A stretch of 64,000 nt of DNA from Rhodovastum atsumiense (GTDB lineage: Bacteria; Pseudomonadota; Alphaproteobacteria; Acetobacterales; Acetobacteraceae), in contig NZ_OW485601.1 of the NCBI RefSeq assembly GCF_937425535.1, positions 2,196,501 to 2,260,500 on the forward strand, in the 5' to 3' direction. The number at the start of each line of letters is the position of its first letter. The first letter of the stretch is position 1. The translations under genes and the position numbers were made by a program. The notes beneath the pieces were generated by a model. It had not been told where the DNA came from, did no database searches, and was given only the letters and a program-made list of their open reading frames with translations. Shown here one piece after another: positions 32,833 to 41,370 of this stretch.

Positions 32833-34287
32833 TCAGATCCCAAGGTATCGCCGCACCGGATCAAGGTTGACGTGTGCGGCGACGTGTTCGGCCATGGCGG
32901 CGTAGAGCGCGCGGCGCTGTTCCGCCCAAGGAACGGCATGTGGTTTGTAGTCTGTGAACCCCGCGGCCGTGGCAAGGCGGGCGCGGGAGCGGGGGGATTC
33001 GAACCAGCCGTGCAGGTAGGTGCCCCAGACCCGCCCAGCCTGTGTCCCTTCCGGGCGTGGGGTTCCGTCGTTCCACACCTGGTGCAGGGGCGTGCAGGGC
33101 CCGGTGGCGATGGTTTCGCCCATGTGGATTTCGTAGGCGGACCAGCGGTCACCGTCGCATTCGGCTTCGGTCGCGCGCAGGGTCTTGGCGGCGTGGAAGG
33201 TGGTGGCCACCGGCAGCAGGCCGAGCCCGGCTTCGTCGCCGGCATCCCCGGCCACGCCCGTGGGATCGTGCAGCCATTCCCCCAGCATCTGGTAGCCGCC
33301 GCACAGCCCGACCACGAGCGTGCCGGCGGCGGCGGCGTCGCGGATCACCCGGTCCAGGCCGCGGGCGCGCAGCCAGCGCAGGTCGGCGATGGTGTTCTTC
33401 GAGCCCGGCAGCACGATGGCGCGGGCGCGGGCCAGCACGTCGGCGTCCTCGGTCCAGCGCACGCGCACGCCGGCATCGTCCCACCAGGGCTGGCAGTCGG
33501 TGAGGTTGGAAGCGTGCGGGGTGCGCACCCAGGCCAGGGTGTCGCCCTGTCCGCGATCCTGGTCGGCGGCGGAGAAGCCGTCCTCCTCCTCGGGCTGCAG
33601 GTCGCGGCGCAGCGGCACGGTGCCGAGCACGGGGAAGCCGGGCGCGTAGGGGGCGAGCCAGGATTGCGGGTCTGGAAAGAGCGACGCGTCGCCACGGAAG
33701 CGGTTGACGATGGCGCCGAGGCAGCGGGCGCGATCCGCCTCGTCCAGCAGGGCCCAGGTGCCGGCGAGCTGGGCGAAGATGCCGCCGCGGTCGATGTCGC
33801 CCACCAGCAGCCAGCGTCCGTCCAGGTGGCGGACCGGCCGCAGGTTGGCGATGTCGCGGGCCATCAGGTTCAGTTCCACCGGACTGCCGGCGCCTTCCAT
33901 CACCAGCACGTCGCAGCGTGACCGCCAGGTTTCCAACGTGTCGGCGACGACCTGCCAGAGCCGCTCGGCGCGGCCGTAATAATCGCGGGCGGCGCAATGG
34001 CCCTCGGCGCGGCCGAGCACGATCACCTGCGATCCCATGCCGCCGGAAGGCTTGAGCAGCACCGGGTTCATCTCCACCGTCGGCAGCAGGCCGCAGGCCT
34101 CGGCCTGCACCGCCTGGGCGCGTGCCATCTCGCCGCCGTCGAGGGTGACCCAGGCGTTGTTGGACATGTTCTGCGCCTTGAATGGCGCGACGCGCACGCC
34201 TTCGCGGCGCAGCCAGGCGCACAGCGCCGCGGTCATCCAGCTTTTGCCGGCACCCGATCCGGTGCCGAGCACGCCAAGCGCCTTCAT
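32833..34287 (-). CDS. cobQ: Cobyric acid synthase (adenosylcobyric acid amidase)
   Basis: A 484-aa glutamine amidotransferase that amidates four side chains of adenosylcobyrinic acid a,c-diamide. N-terminal ATP-binding domain: LGTGSGAGKSWMTAALC, PFKAQNMSNNAWVT, EMARAQAVQAEAC, NPVLLKPSGGMGSQVI, EGAGSPVELNL and GDIDRGGIFA. C-terminal class I glutaminase domain: LPGSKNTIADL, GLCGGYQMLGEW with the nucleophile Cys, and GTYLHGWFES with the His. AGAGAGG precedes ATG 34287. First gene of the operon, 158 bp downstream of a cobalamin riboswitch. Confidence 0.97.
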   Translation of the reverse strand: MKALGVLGTGSGAGKSWMTAALCAWLRREGVRVAPFKAQNMSNNAWVTLDGGEMARAQAVQAEACGLLPTVEMNPVLLKPSGGMGSQVIVLGRAEGHCAARDYYGRAERLWQVVADTLETWRSRCDVLVMEGAGSPVELNLMARDIANLRPVRHLDGRWLLVGDIDRGGIFAQLAGTWALLDEADRARCLGAIVNRFRGDASLFPDPQSWLAPYAPGFPVLGTVPLRRDLQPEEEDGFSAADQDRGQGDTLAWVRTPHASNLTDCQPWWDDAGVRVRWTEDADVLARARAIVLPGSKNTIADLRWLRARGLDRVIRDAAAAGTLVVGLCGGYQMLGEWLHDPTGVAGDAGDEAGLGLLPVATTFHAAKTLRATEAECDGDRWSAYEIHMGETIATGPCTPLHQVWNDGTPRPEGTQAGRVWGTYLHGWFESPRSRARLATAAGFTDYKPHAVPWAEQRRALYAAMAEHVAAHVNLDPVRRYLGI

Positions 34288-34444
34288 GGGACCTCTCTGA
34301 CAGGGGGATCGTCGGGCATGCATGGCGTCCTGCAGGCGTGCCGGGTGGGCTGCACCGCGGCCGATCCGATACGGCGAGTGCCGCCTGCGGGTCTTTCTCC
34401 CGCCGCGTCCGGTTCATCCCGCCCGGGCGCACGCGCGCATTCTC

Positions 34445-34622
34445 GACGCCGGCCGGTTTCCTGGCTCGCAGGTCCTCGCCGGTGTCCGCCTTCTCACCCC
34501 GGTGGCGAGGCAATGGCTCGTTGGACCCGGCTCGCTGCCAACAGTTGCGGGAGCAGCCGCGCCCCGGACTGCCATTGCGGCCCGGGCGCGTTCCCGTTTC
34601 AGCCCTTGCGGGCACCGGCGCC
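34445..34622 (-). ncRNA. Cobalamin (B12) riboswitch
   Basis: Read on the minus strand, the conserved aptamer blocks occur in order: GGTGCCCGCAAGGGCTGAAA, then CGGGAAC, CCCGCAACTGT, GAGCCATTGCC, GGGTGAGAAGGCGG and the closing B12 box GAGCCAGGAAACCGGCC. The outer stem pairs GGCGCC (34617-34622) with GGCGTC (34445-34450), one G-U pair. It precedes cobQ by 158 nt and should shut off the cobQ-cobT-cobS-cobC operon when adenosylcobalamin is plentiful. Confidence 0.95.
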
Positions 34623-34752
34623 TGCCCCAGGTGTTAGGCCCGATCGCCCCGGCACGCAACCGGTCCAACCGCGCGGCGATTGCGCGGGCGTATCGGCATG
34701 GCGCGAAGCGGCCCGGCAATCAGGACATTGGAATGTCCTGGTCAGGGAAGCT

Positions 34753-35748
34753 ATGAGACAGGGTGAAGCAGGATTTCAACGGACGATGACCATGATGCTG
34801 CGGCGTGGTGTGGTGGCGGGCCTGATCGGCGGTGCGGCAGCGCTCGGGGCCGTGCCCCTGTTGACGAGCTCGCCGGCGCCAGCGCCGGCCCCGGCGGCCC
34901 CGCCGCCGCCTGCCCCGGTGCCGCAGCCGGTGGCGCTGACCACGCCGGTGCTGCAGCCGGCGGTGTTGCCGCCGACAGTACCGGCCCGTCCGGCCACGCT
35001 GCTGCCGCCCTGGCGCCGCTATGCCATCTCCCCCGCCGCCGCCGAGGGGAAACCGGTGATCAGCATCGTCATCGACGACCTCGGGGCGACGCGCCTGACG
35101 GAGCGCACGGTGGCGCTGCCGGGGCCGCTGACGCTGGCCTGGTTCCCGTTCGCGCCGCGCCTGCCCGAGCAGGTGGCCGCCGCCGCCGCCCGGGGCCACG
35201 AGGCGCTGCTGCACATGCCGATGCAGTCCTTCTCCAACAGCACCAGCCAGACCGGGCCCGATCCGCTGCGCATCGACCTGCGCCCGGAAGTGAACCTGGC
35301 GCGGCTGCGCACGGCGATCGCGGCGGTGCCGGAGGCGGTGGGGCTGAACAACCACATGGGCAGCGTGGCGACGCGCGACCCCGCCCTGATGTCACTGGTG
35401 GCGGCCGAGACCCACCGGCAGGGCATGCTGTTCCTTGACAGCGTGGTGATCCCGCACAGCCAGGGCCTGCCCTGCGCGCTGCAGGCCGGCGTGCCGGCCG
35501 CGGGCAACGACATCTTCCTCGACCCGGTGAAGGGCACCTATTCGGTGATGGAGCAGCTCGCGCGGGTGGAGCACATCGCGCGGCATCGCGGCTACGCCAT
35601 CGCCATCGGCCATCCGCATCCGAAGACCCTGGACGGGCTGGCGGCCTGGCTGCCCGGCGTGGCCGCCAAGGGGTTCGTGCTGTGGCCGGTCTCGGCGTCC
35701 GTGGCGTTCCGCAACCGGATCGACCTCTCGACCCTGGGCTCCGCCTGA
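34753..35748 (+). CDS. Divergent polysaccharide deacetylase family protein (YibQ-like)
   Basis: A 331-aa exported or membrane-anchored protein. After a hydrophobic N-terminal segment (about residues 17-38) comes a Pro/Ala-rich linker of 60 residues, then the divergent polysaccharide deacetylase domain: ISIVIDDLGATRLTERTVALPGPLTLAWFPFAP, EALLHMPMQS, LNNHMGSVATRD, LFLDSVVIPHS and AIGHPHPKTL. The His/Asp metal residues of the fold are present. Function in the envelope is unproven. AGGGAAG sets ATG 34753; an ATG 11 codons later (34786) is an alternative. Confidence 0.87.
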   Translation: MRQGEAGFQRTMTMMLRRGVVAGLIGGAAALGAVPLLTSSPAPAPAPAAPPPPAPVPQPVALTTPVLQPAVLPPTVPARPATLLPPWRRYAISPAAAEGKPVISIVIDDLGATRLTERTVALPGPLTLAWFPFAPRLPEQVAAAAARGHEALLHMPMQSFSNSTSQTGPDPLRIDLRPEVNLARLRTAIAAVPEAVGLNNHMGSVATRDPALMSLVAAETHRQGMLFLDSVVIPHSQGLPCALQAGVPAAGNDIFLDPVKGTYSVMEQLARVEHIARHRGYAIAIGHPHPKTLDGLAAWLPGVAAKGFVLWPVSASVAFRNRIDLSTLGSA

Positions 35749-36132
35749 CCCCCCTGCGCCGCGGCCCCCGACGCGGCCGCGGCGGCCCCTGGCTGGCGAG
35801 CCCGATCAAATCAAAGACCAGCATCGAAGCAGCAACGGGAAGTAGCACCGCGAACGGAACACCTGTGCTCCGCTCACGAGGAATATGTGCGTTTTGTCAC
35901 GTGAATCGTGATGCGAAAACAGGAACCAATCCTGCTTACCCCAGCTACTTTCTGCCAAAACCGCGGCACTAGCGAAAATTCCGCGCGGCCGCCTTGCGGG
36001 CAGCCACGGACTGGCCCGGTGCCGATCATGGCGCTGAAACCCTATAAGTTGACCTTCGAGTTTGACCGTTTCTCTCTGCTGGCCCGCCGAGCTGCCGTCT
36101 CGCCCTCCGGTCCAGGATCAGAAAGGCTTCAT
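35749..36132. other. Intergenic region before the SH3 lipoprotein gene
   Basis: About 380 bp, moderately AT-rich around 35800-35990. A reading frame continuous with the lipoprotein runs through part of it, but the lipoprotein signal places the start at 36133. No RNA gene or strong palindrome seen. Confidence 0.45.
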
Positions 36133-37041
36133 GTGCGCATGCGCTGGACCAGGATCGTTGCCGCTGTGAGCCTGCCGGCTCTGCTGCTTGCCGGATGCAA
36201 GGACGATAAAAAGCAGGAGACGTTGCAGCCGGCCTTCGACATGACCGGCTATGCCCGGCAGCTCGTCGAGCAGAACCTGCGTGCCCTTTCGGACTCGCCG
36301 CCCGCCGTCAGGATCCGCGGCGTGCAGGTGTATCCGCAGGCCATGCCACGGCAGATCGCCGTCTGCGGCCAGGTCGACCTTGCGCGCGGCAATGGCGGCA
36401 TGTTCACGCTGTTCGTCTCCGTGGTGTCCTACGAGGACGGATCCGGCGCGAAACCCCCCGGCTTCCAGGTGGACCAGACCGTTGCCGAGACGGTCGAGGC
36501 AGCAAACCGGGTGTGGGCCAAGATGATCACCTACTGCTACGAGAACGGCGGGCCGCCGCCGCCTCCACCACCCACCGCCGCGAGCGCACCCCAGCCCCCG
36601 GCGACGGCCGCGACCGAACCTGCGGCCACGCCGCCGGCGGCGTCGGCCGCCACCCCGGCGGACAGCGGCCATGCCCAGCCCCCGCCCCGCCGCGAGCGCA
36701 CGGCCACGAAGGACCCGGCAACGGCCAGCCCGCGGGAAGCCCCGCCCCCTCCGCCGCCCCCCCGGGAGGTGCCGCACCCGCCGGCCGTCACGCCGGCGCG
36801 CGAACCAACCCCGCCCAAGGTCACGGCTGACACACCGGCCAGGGCGCCGGCCTCCGGCAGCGTGGTGCTGCGGCAGCCCGGAAACCTGCGCGCAGGCCCG
36901 AGCGGCGGCGGCGAGGTCATCCGCGTCGTGCCCAGGGACACGACCTTGCGGGTCTTCGGGGAAGCGCCCGGCGGCTGGTATCAGGTCGGCGACGCCGCGC
37001 CGTGGGGGTGGATCCACAGCAGCATGGTGCAACGGCAATAG
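36133..37041 (+). CDS. SH3-domain lipoprotein with long proline-rich linker
   Basis: A 302-aa probable outer-membrane lipoprotein. The N-terminus is a lipoprotein signal with lipobox LLLAGC at about residue 23. Residues 30-130 form an alpha/beta domain with two Cys (ICGQ and TYCYE) that may pair; residues about 135-235 are a Pro/Ala-rich spacer; the last 60 residues are an SH3b domain (VLRQPGNLRAGPSGGGEVIRVV, WYQVGDAAPWGWIHSSMV) as found in cell-wall-binding proteins. GTG 36133 lies six bases after AAAGG and is preferred; ATG 36139 is the alternative. Confidence 0.78.
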   Translation: MRMRWTRIVAAVSLPALLLAGCKDDKKQETLQPAFDMTGYARQLVEQNLRALSDSPPAVRIRGVQVYPQAMPRQIAVCGQVDLARGNGGMFTLFVSVVSYEDGSGAKPPGFQVDQTVAETVEAANRVWAKMITYCYENGGPPPPPPPTAASAPQPPATAATEPAATPPAASAATPADSGHAQPPPRRERTATKDPATASPREAPPPPPPPREVPHPPAVTPAREPTPPKVTADTPARAPASGSVVLRQPGNLRAGPSGGGEVIRVVPRDTTLRVFGEAPGGWYQVGDAAPWGWIHSSMVQRQ

Positions 37042-37066
37042 ATCGCGGCCGGCACGTTGCCCTTCC

Positions 37067-37210
37067 ATGTTCAAGGGCGATGCAGACGGCCCTAGAGGAT
37101 ACCCCGGCCGCCGCGGCGGGCCGCAGGAGCCCGCGGGCACGCCCCTTTCCGGCATGCTGCTCGGCTACGGCGCCACGGTGCTGATCCTGATTGGGGCCGC
37201 GCTGGCCTGA
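37067..37210 (+). CDS. Very small open frame with one membrane segment (47 aa), doubtful
   Basis: The C-terminal 19 residues (GMLLGYGATVLILIGAALA) are a clear hydrophobic helix. No recognisable ribosome site. It may be the front part of a broken small membrane protein continued by the next open frame. Confidence 0.25.
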   Translation: MFKGDADGPRGYPGRRGGPQEPAGTPLSGMLLGYGATVLILIGAALA

Positions 37211-37240
37211 CATGCCGAGGGCCGAACCACCACAAGGCTG

Positions 37241-37423
37241 GTGGACCTGACCGTGCTGTGGGCGGCCACCATCCTGGCCTTCCTCGGCGGGGTGCGGCGC
37301 GGCCTTGCCTTCCGCACGGTGAACCCGCCCCCTGCCGGCGCGGTCGCGGCGGCGTTGGGGCTGTTCGCGCGGGTCTTGCTGGCCCTGCTGGGCGAACTGG
37401 TTCTGCTGTGGACCCGGGCCTGA
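37241..37423 (+). CDS. Small membrane protein (60 aa), tentative; possible DUF3429 remnant
   Basis: A GTG-initiated 60-aa product with two hydrophobic segments. ATILAFLGGVRRGLAF resembles the FLGGVRWGLA motif I recall from DUF3429 proteins, which are about 150 aa. Together with the open frame at 37067-37210 it might be a decayed copy. AAGG is only three bases from the GTG, so translation is uncertain. Confidence 0.3.
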   Translation: MDLTVLWAATILAFLGGVRRGLAFRTVNPPPAGAVAAALGLFARVLLALLGELVLLWTRA

Positions 37424-37438
37424 ACGGGACAAGCGGCC

Positions 37439-37467
37439 GGGCCCCATGCCGAAACGGCATGGGGCCC
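37439..37467 (-). terminator. Terminator-like hairpin after the OprB gene
   Basis: GGGCCCCATGCCG and its exact reverse complement (13-bp arms) around a 3-nt loop, beginning 9 bp after the OprB stop on the minus strand. Very stable; no U tract follows. Confidence 0.65.
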
Positions 37468-37475
37468 AAGCCGCG

Positions 37476-38951
37476 TCAGAAGGTGATGGTGCTGCGCAGT
37501 CCGAAGATGGCGGCGTCGCCGATGCGCTTGGTGGGATCGAGCGGATCGGGCACGCCGCCGGCCGGGCGGAACACGTACTGGAAGTCCGGCTGCACGATCA
37601 GCCATGGCGTGACCTGCGCCTGGTAGGTCAGTTCCAGCACCGTCTCGCTGTTGCGGATCGGATAGGACGCATCGGTGAAATACGTCACGTCGCGATCGTA
37701 GCGGCGGGCCTTGGCACCGATATGGGCATAGCCGATGCCCAACCCGATCGTGTCGTCCTCGCGGGCGGGGATCGCCCCCTTCCAGGTGACGCCCACGTTC
37801 ATGAAGAAGTTCACCGGATTGCGGTCATTGGTGGTGCCGGTGATGCGGCCGAACACGCCGATGCCCTGGTCCTTGGTGCCGGGCTTGCGCCAGACCATCT
37901 GGTCGGCCACGGCATAGAGGCTCCAGTTGTTGGTGCGGCCCAGCGCCACCCCGCTGCTCGACGGATCGGCGAGCAGCAGGCCGTCATTGGCATAGCGCTG
38001 GTCGGAGAACTGGTTGGAGTTGTACCAGCCACCGACCTTGTAGGTGCCGGGAAGCCCGGTCGCGTCCTCGCCGCCGTTGATGCTGTACTGCACCTCGCCG
38101 ATGACGAAGACGCCGCGGTTCAGGGTGAACGAGGTGCCGGAGGGGTTGCGCACCTGCGGATCCGGATTCTCCCCGACCGGGGCGGGGTCGCCGCTGTAGA
38201 CGCCGAGCAGGACAGCGAGATCCTCGCGCGGCTTCACCTTCAGCCGCACGCCGGGGGTGGCCAGCGGATAGGCCGGGCCGCCGGAGGGCAGGTCTACCGC
38301 CGCCAGGGTCGGCCAGCCGAACGATGCATTGATGAACAGCCCGCCATACTGGGAAACCTGGAATTCCTGGTCGGCCGCCTGCTGGCCGACGCGCACCGAG
38401 ACGCGGTCGTCGAACAGCGCCTGCTCGTACCACAGCTCGAACAGCCGGGTGGCGCGGGTGGCCTCGATGCCGCTGACGGTGTTGATGTTGCCGATGTTGT
38501 TGGAACTCAGGCCACGGCCGTGGATCTGGTAGGCGCTGGCGTTGAAGGTGCCGCCGGGCAGGCCGAACGCCTTCCCGGTATCGACCTGCACCCCCATCAG
38601 CGTGGCGCCCTCGTAGACCGCGCCCTGGCGGAAGCCGCCGCTGACATTGCCGAGCACCTCGCTGGTCTCCTGCAGGGTCAGGGTGACGCCGGCATCCTCC
38701 AGCCGGGAGCGGAGCCCGCCGAGATCACCGAGCATGTGCTCGCGTTCCCAGAAGCCTTTTTCCGGCTCGGCCCCGGTCTGCGGGCCGGCACCGAGCGGCT
38801 GCTGCTCACGGGTTTCGGGGGCGGCCGGAAGTGGTGTCTGCGCCAGCGCCGGCAGCGCGGCGACGCTCGCAAGCAGCAAGGCGAGGAGGGACCGGGACAC
38901 CGCAGGCGATGATGCCAGGACGGCCGGACGGAATGATGAATGCGGATGCAT
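37476..38951 (-). CDS. OprB-family carbohydrate porin
   Basis: A 491-aa outer-membrane protein. A signal peptide (residues 1-38, ALPALAQ) is followed by FWEREHMLGDLGGLRSRLEDAGVTLTLQETSEVLGNVSGG, the OprB opening, a long series of amphipathic strands and a C-terminal Phe (LRSTITF), as required for outer-membrane insertion. OprB porins let glucose and other sugars pass. It is the last gene after the Ftr-like iron genes (56-bp gap), which may be coincidence or mean a substrate other than sugar. Start ATG 38951 was placed at the signal peptide. Confidence 0.9.
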   Translation of the reverse strand: MHPHSSFRPAVLASSPAVSRSLLALLLASVAALPALAQTPLPAAPETREQQPLGAGPQTGAEPEKGFWEREHMLGDLGGLRSRLEDAGVTLTLQETSEVLGNVSGGFRQGAVYEGATLMGVQVDTGKAFGLPGGTFNASAYQIHGRGLSSNNIGNINTVSGIEATRATRLFELWYEQALFDDRVSVRVGQQAADQEFQVSQYGGLFINASFGWPTLAAVDLPSGGPAYPLATPGVRLKVKPREDLAVLLGVYSGDPAPVGENPDPQVRNPSGTSFTLNRGVFVIGEVQYSINGGEDATGLPGTYKVGGWYNSNQFSDQRYANDGLLLADPSSSGVALGRTNNWSLYAVADQMVWRKPGTKDQGIGVFGRITGTTNDRNPVNFFMNVGVTWKGAIPAREDDTIGLGIGYAHIGAKARRYDRDVTYFTDASYPIRNSETVLELTYQAQVTPWLIVQPDFQYVFRPAGGVPDPLDPTKRIGDAAIFGLRSTITF

Positions 38952-39007
38952 CGTGGATCTACGCTTCTTTCGACGTTCGCGGGAGGTACGGAGGGGCACG
39001 AGGGGCA

Positions 39008-40411
39008 TCACCACACCCAGAACAGCAGAACCCAGGCGAAGGCCGAGAAGCCGGCGGCAAGCGCAACACAGCCCGTGGTCGCGGCCCGGTGGATCCGATT
39101 GGCGACGGGCCAGGTGCCGCCGACCCGCCAGGCCAGCCAGCTCGACCAGGCCAGCGCGCCGGCCAGCAGCAAGGCACGGATGACAGCGAGGCCCGGGACG
39201 CTCACGCCCTCGGCATGCAGCAGGGTGATGGTGGTGGCACTGAGGCCAAGGAAGACGCCGCAGCCGGCCATCGGGATCAGCGTCTGGGCGAGATGATGGA
39301 AACGGCCCCAGGACCAGGGACCGGCGAGGCGCACGCCCGCGGCCAGCAGGGCGGCAAGCGACAGGCCCCAGGCCAGCGCGGTGGCGCCGACATAGGCCAG
39401 CAGCATGGCGCCATCGAGCAGCGACAGCACGTCGTTCTGCGCGGGATAGTCAGTCAGCAGCCACCACGGCGCCGAGCGCTCCAGCGGCCAGAGCACGCCG
39501 GCCTCGACCAGCCAGTCGGCGGCGAATTGCTTGGCGGCGATGAACCAGGGGCTGGACGACCAGTGGAAGGCACCGACCGCCACCCCCATCAGGCCGAACA
39601 GGATCAGCGCCGTTTCCCAGGGATTGGCGCGGGAGCCGGCCACGTGCACGACCTCGTGGGCGGGGGAGCGGGCGGCGAGGGTGATGGCGTCGCGGAAGCC
39701 GCTGCAGCGGCCGCACATATGGCAACCGCCGGCGCTGGTCATGGTGCGGATCGGCACCAGCGGCGCGCAGTTCACCGGCGGCGGAATCTCGCGGCGGCGT
39801 TGCGAAGCCTGCCACGCCACCGGATCGACCCGGAAATGAACAGGGGCAAGGCGGGCGAGCAGGTCGAACACGCCGTTGACCGGGCAGAGATAGCGGCACC
39901 AGACCCGCTTGTTGCGGCCATAGACCAGCCCGACCGCGATCGCCGCCAGCGTCGAGCCGCCGAGCACCACCAGCACCGGCGCCGGATACTGGTAGACGCT
40001 GACCATCTGGCCGTAGACGGTGGTGGCGACGAAGGCGACGAAGGGCCAGCCGCGCCAGGTGATCCAGCGCGGCACCGCCCGGCCGAGGCTGCGGCGGCTG
40101 GCGAATTCGCTGAGCGCGCCTTCCGGGCAGAACAGGCCGCACCAGCTGCGCCCGACCAGCACCATGCTGAGCAGCACGAAGGGCCACCAGATGCCCCAGA
40201 AGGCAAACTGGGCGAACAGGGTCAGGTCGTTCCACACATGCGCGGTGCGCGGCGGCAGCGGCAGGAAGGCCGGCACCGCCACCAGCACCACGTAGCAGCC
40301 GACGACCCCCCATTGCAGGATCCGGATCCGGTGCCGGTTGCGGGCGAGCCAGTCGCCGAACCGCGCCAGCGCCTGGTGCAGCGCGACGCGGCCCGGCGGG
40401 CGGGCAAGCAT
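39008..40411 (-). CDS. NapH/FtrD-like membrane polyferredoxin (4Fe-4S)
   Basis: A 467-aa inner-membrane iron-sulfur protein. The first half has helices interleaved with two CxxxCP motifs (WCGLFCPEGALSEF and WCRYLCPVNGVFDLL), then a cytosolic-side cluster region with CHMCGRC; the second half has six more helices. In Bordetella and Brucella FtrABCD, FtrD has this type of domain and passes electrons for iron uptake. ATG 40411 is used; GTG 40423, eight bases after AGGA, is a good alternative. It follows the cupredoxin gene by 22 bp. The long second membrane half is not part of FtrD as I know it. Confidence 0.8.
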   Translation of the reverse strand: MLARPPGRVALHQALARFGDWLARNRHRIRILQWGVVGCYVVLVAVPAFLPLPPRTAHVWNDLTLFAQFAFWGIWWPFVLLSMVLVGRSWCGLFCPEGALSEFASRRSLGRAVPRWITWRGWPFVAFVATTVYGQMVSVYQYPAPVLVVLGGSTLAAIAVGLVYGRNKRVWCRYLCPVNGVFDLLARLAPVHFRVDPVAWQASQRRREIPPPVNCAPLVPIRTMTSAGGCHMCGRCSGFRDAITLAARSPAHEVVHVAGSRANPWETALILFGLMGVAVGAFHWSSSPWFIAAKQFAADWLVEAGVLWPLERSAPWWLLTDYPAQNDVLSLLDGAMLLAYVGATALAWGLSLAALLAAGVRLAGPWSWGRFHHLAQTLIPMAGCGVFLGLSATTITLLHAEGVSVPGLAVIRALLLAGALAWSSWLAWRVGGTWPVANRIHRAATTGCVALAAGFSAFAWVLLFWVW

Positions 40412-40433
40412 GACCGACGACACGGAACTGATC

Positions 40434-40778
40434 CTAGCGCGCAATCAGAACGGCCTTGGCATCCGGGTGAAAGTCATCGAAGAAATCGTACTCACCAGGA
40501 GCGAGTCGCCGAAACACAAGACTCGACGTAGCACCGCCGATCAATACTTTCTCTTTGTGCAGCGATGCACTTTCGAATTCCACCGGCGACACGCCGGTAT
40601 TGCTGATTTCCAGCTTGAATGGCTGGTTCGCGGGAACCTCCAGCCGCGTCGGCTCGATGGTGCCGTCCTTCATGATGATGCGGAACACCGGCATCTCGTC
40701 GGCCCGGGCAACCGGCGCCGCGGCCAGCGCGCCGGCAAAAGCCAGCGCGTTGACCAGAAGGAGGAAGCGCCCCTGCAT
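40434..40778 (-). CDS. Periplasmic cupredoxin-domain protein (FtrB-like)
   Basis: A 114-aa exported protein: signal peptide to about residue 27 (PVARADE), then a compact cupredoxin fold (FRIIMKDGTIEPTRLEVPANQPFKLEISNTG ... LAPGEYDFFDDFHPDAKAVL in parts). FtrB partners are proposed to oxidise Fe2+ bound by the P19 protein. Classical blue-copper ligands are incomplete: two His and Glu are visible, no Cys. It starts 7 bp after the P19 stop with GAGG before its ATG, so it is in the same operon. Confidence 0.82.
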   Translation of the reverse strand: MQGRFLLLVNALAFAGALAAAPVARADEMPVFRIIMKDGTIEPTRLEVPANQPFKLEISNTGVSPVEFESASLHKEKVLIGGATSSLVFRRLAPGEYDFFDDFHPDAKAVLIAR

Positions 40779-40785
40779 GCGGGCC

Positions 40786-41325
40786 TCAGTAGCCGCCCTT
40801 CTTGCCGATGCCGGCGAAGGTGAATTCATGGGAAACCTGGAACGGCTTGAACCACGGACCGACGCCGGTCTCCTTGTCGACATGGCGGCCGAAATGCTGC
40901 ATCTCGCCCGGGGGGGCAATGGTCACCGTCAGCTTGTACTTGCCCGGACCAAACAGTTTCACGTTGTCCCCATAATGCGGGCCGTCATTGGCGACCATCG
41001 CCATCATGTCGCCTTCGACCTTCTGGCCGTTGTCGATCCTGACCACCTCGTAGCGCACGGCCAGGGCCGGCACCCACTCGCCGTCGGGAAAGCCGTTGCG
41101 GTTGCCGGCGGTGGCCTTGATGTCGGCTTCGAGATGGACGTCGGAGTCAGCGGCGGCACGCATCATGCCCAGCGGATCCATTTCGATCGGCTGCAGATAG
41201 ACAGTGCCGATTTCCATGCCGGACTGCTTGACCGGCTTGCCGATCGGGTATTCGCGCGCGAAGGCGGTGCCGCCGGCGAGCGCAAGGGCGGCAAGAGTCA
41301 GGGGAAGCAGTCGGGGGATGCGCAT
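40786..41325 (-). CDS. Periplasmic iron-binding protein, P19/FtrA (FetP-like)
   Basis: A 179-aa protein of the P19 family that binds Fe2+ (and Cu2+) in the periplasm for ferrous uptake. Signal peptide residues 1-23 (AGGTAFARE), then YPIGKPVKQSGMEIGTVYLQPIEMDP, DVHLEADIKAT and the Met/His-rich part GEMQHFGRHVDKETG ... FKPFQVSHEFTFAG. First gene of the Ftr-like operon, AGAGG before ATG 41325. A perfect 25-bp palindrome lies 46 bp upstream. The FTR1-type permease that normally follows is missing from this locus. Confidence 0.92.
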   Translation of the reverse strand: MRIPRLLPLTLAALALAGGTAFAREYPIGKPVKQSGMEIGTVYLQPIEMDPLGMMRAAADSDVHLEADIKATAGNRNGFPDGEWVPALAVRYEVVRIDNGQKVEGDMMAMVANDGPHYGDNVKLFGPGKYKLTVTIAPPGEMQHFGRHVDKETGVGPWFKPFQVSHEFTFAGIGKKGGY

Positions 41326-41370
41326 GATGGCCTCTGGACGAAACGGAACAATGACGCAGGGCTGGCTAGC

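Noticed and set aside
34445-34622. Reading the region before the YibQ-like gene as a leader of that gene
   Set aside because: The aptamer motifs occur only on the minus strand and point toward cobQ.
33997-34752. Upstream extension of the YibQ-like reading frame into cobQ and the riboswitch
   Set aside because: Crosses the cobalamin riboswitch on the opposite strand and gives an unconserved Arg-rich protein; the start at 34753 has a ribosome site and signal anchor.
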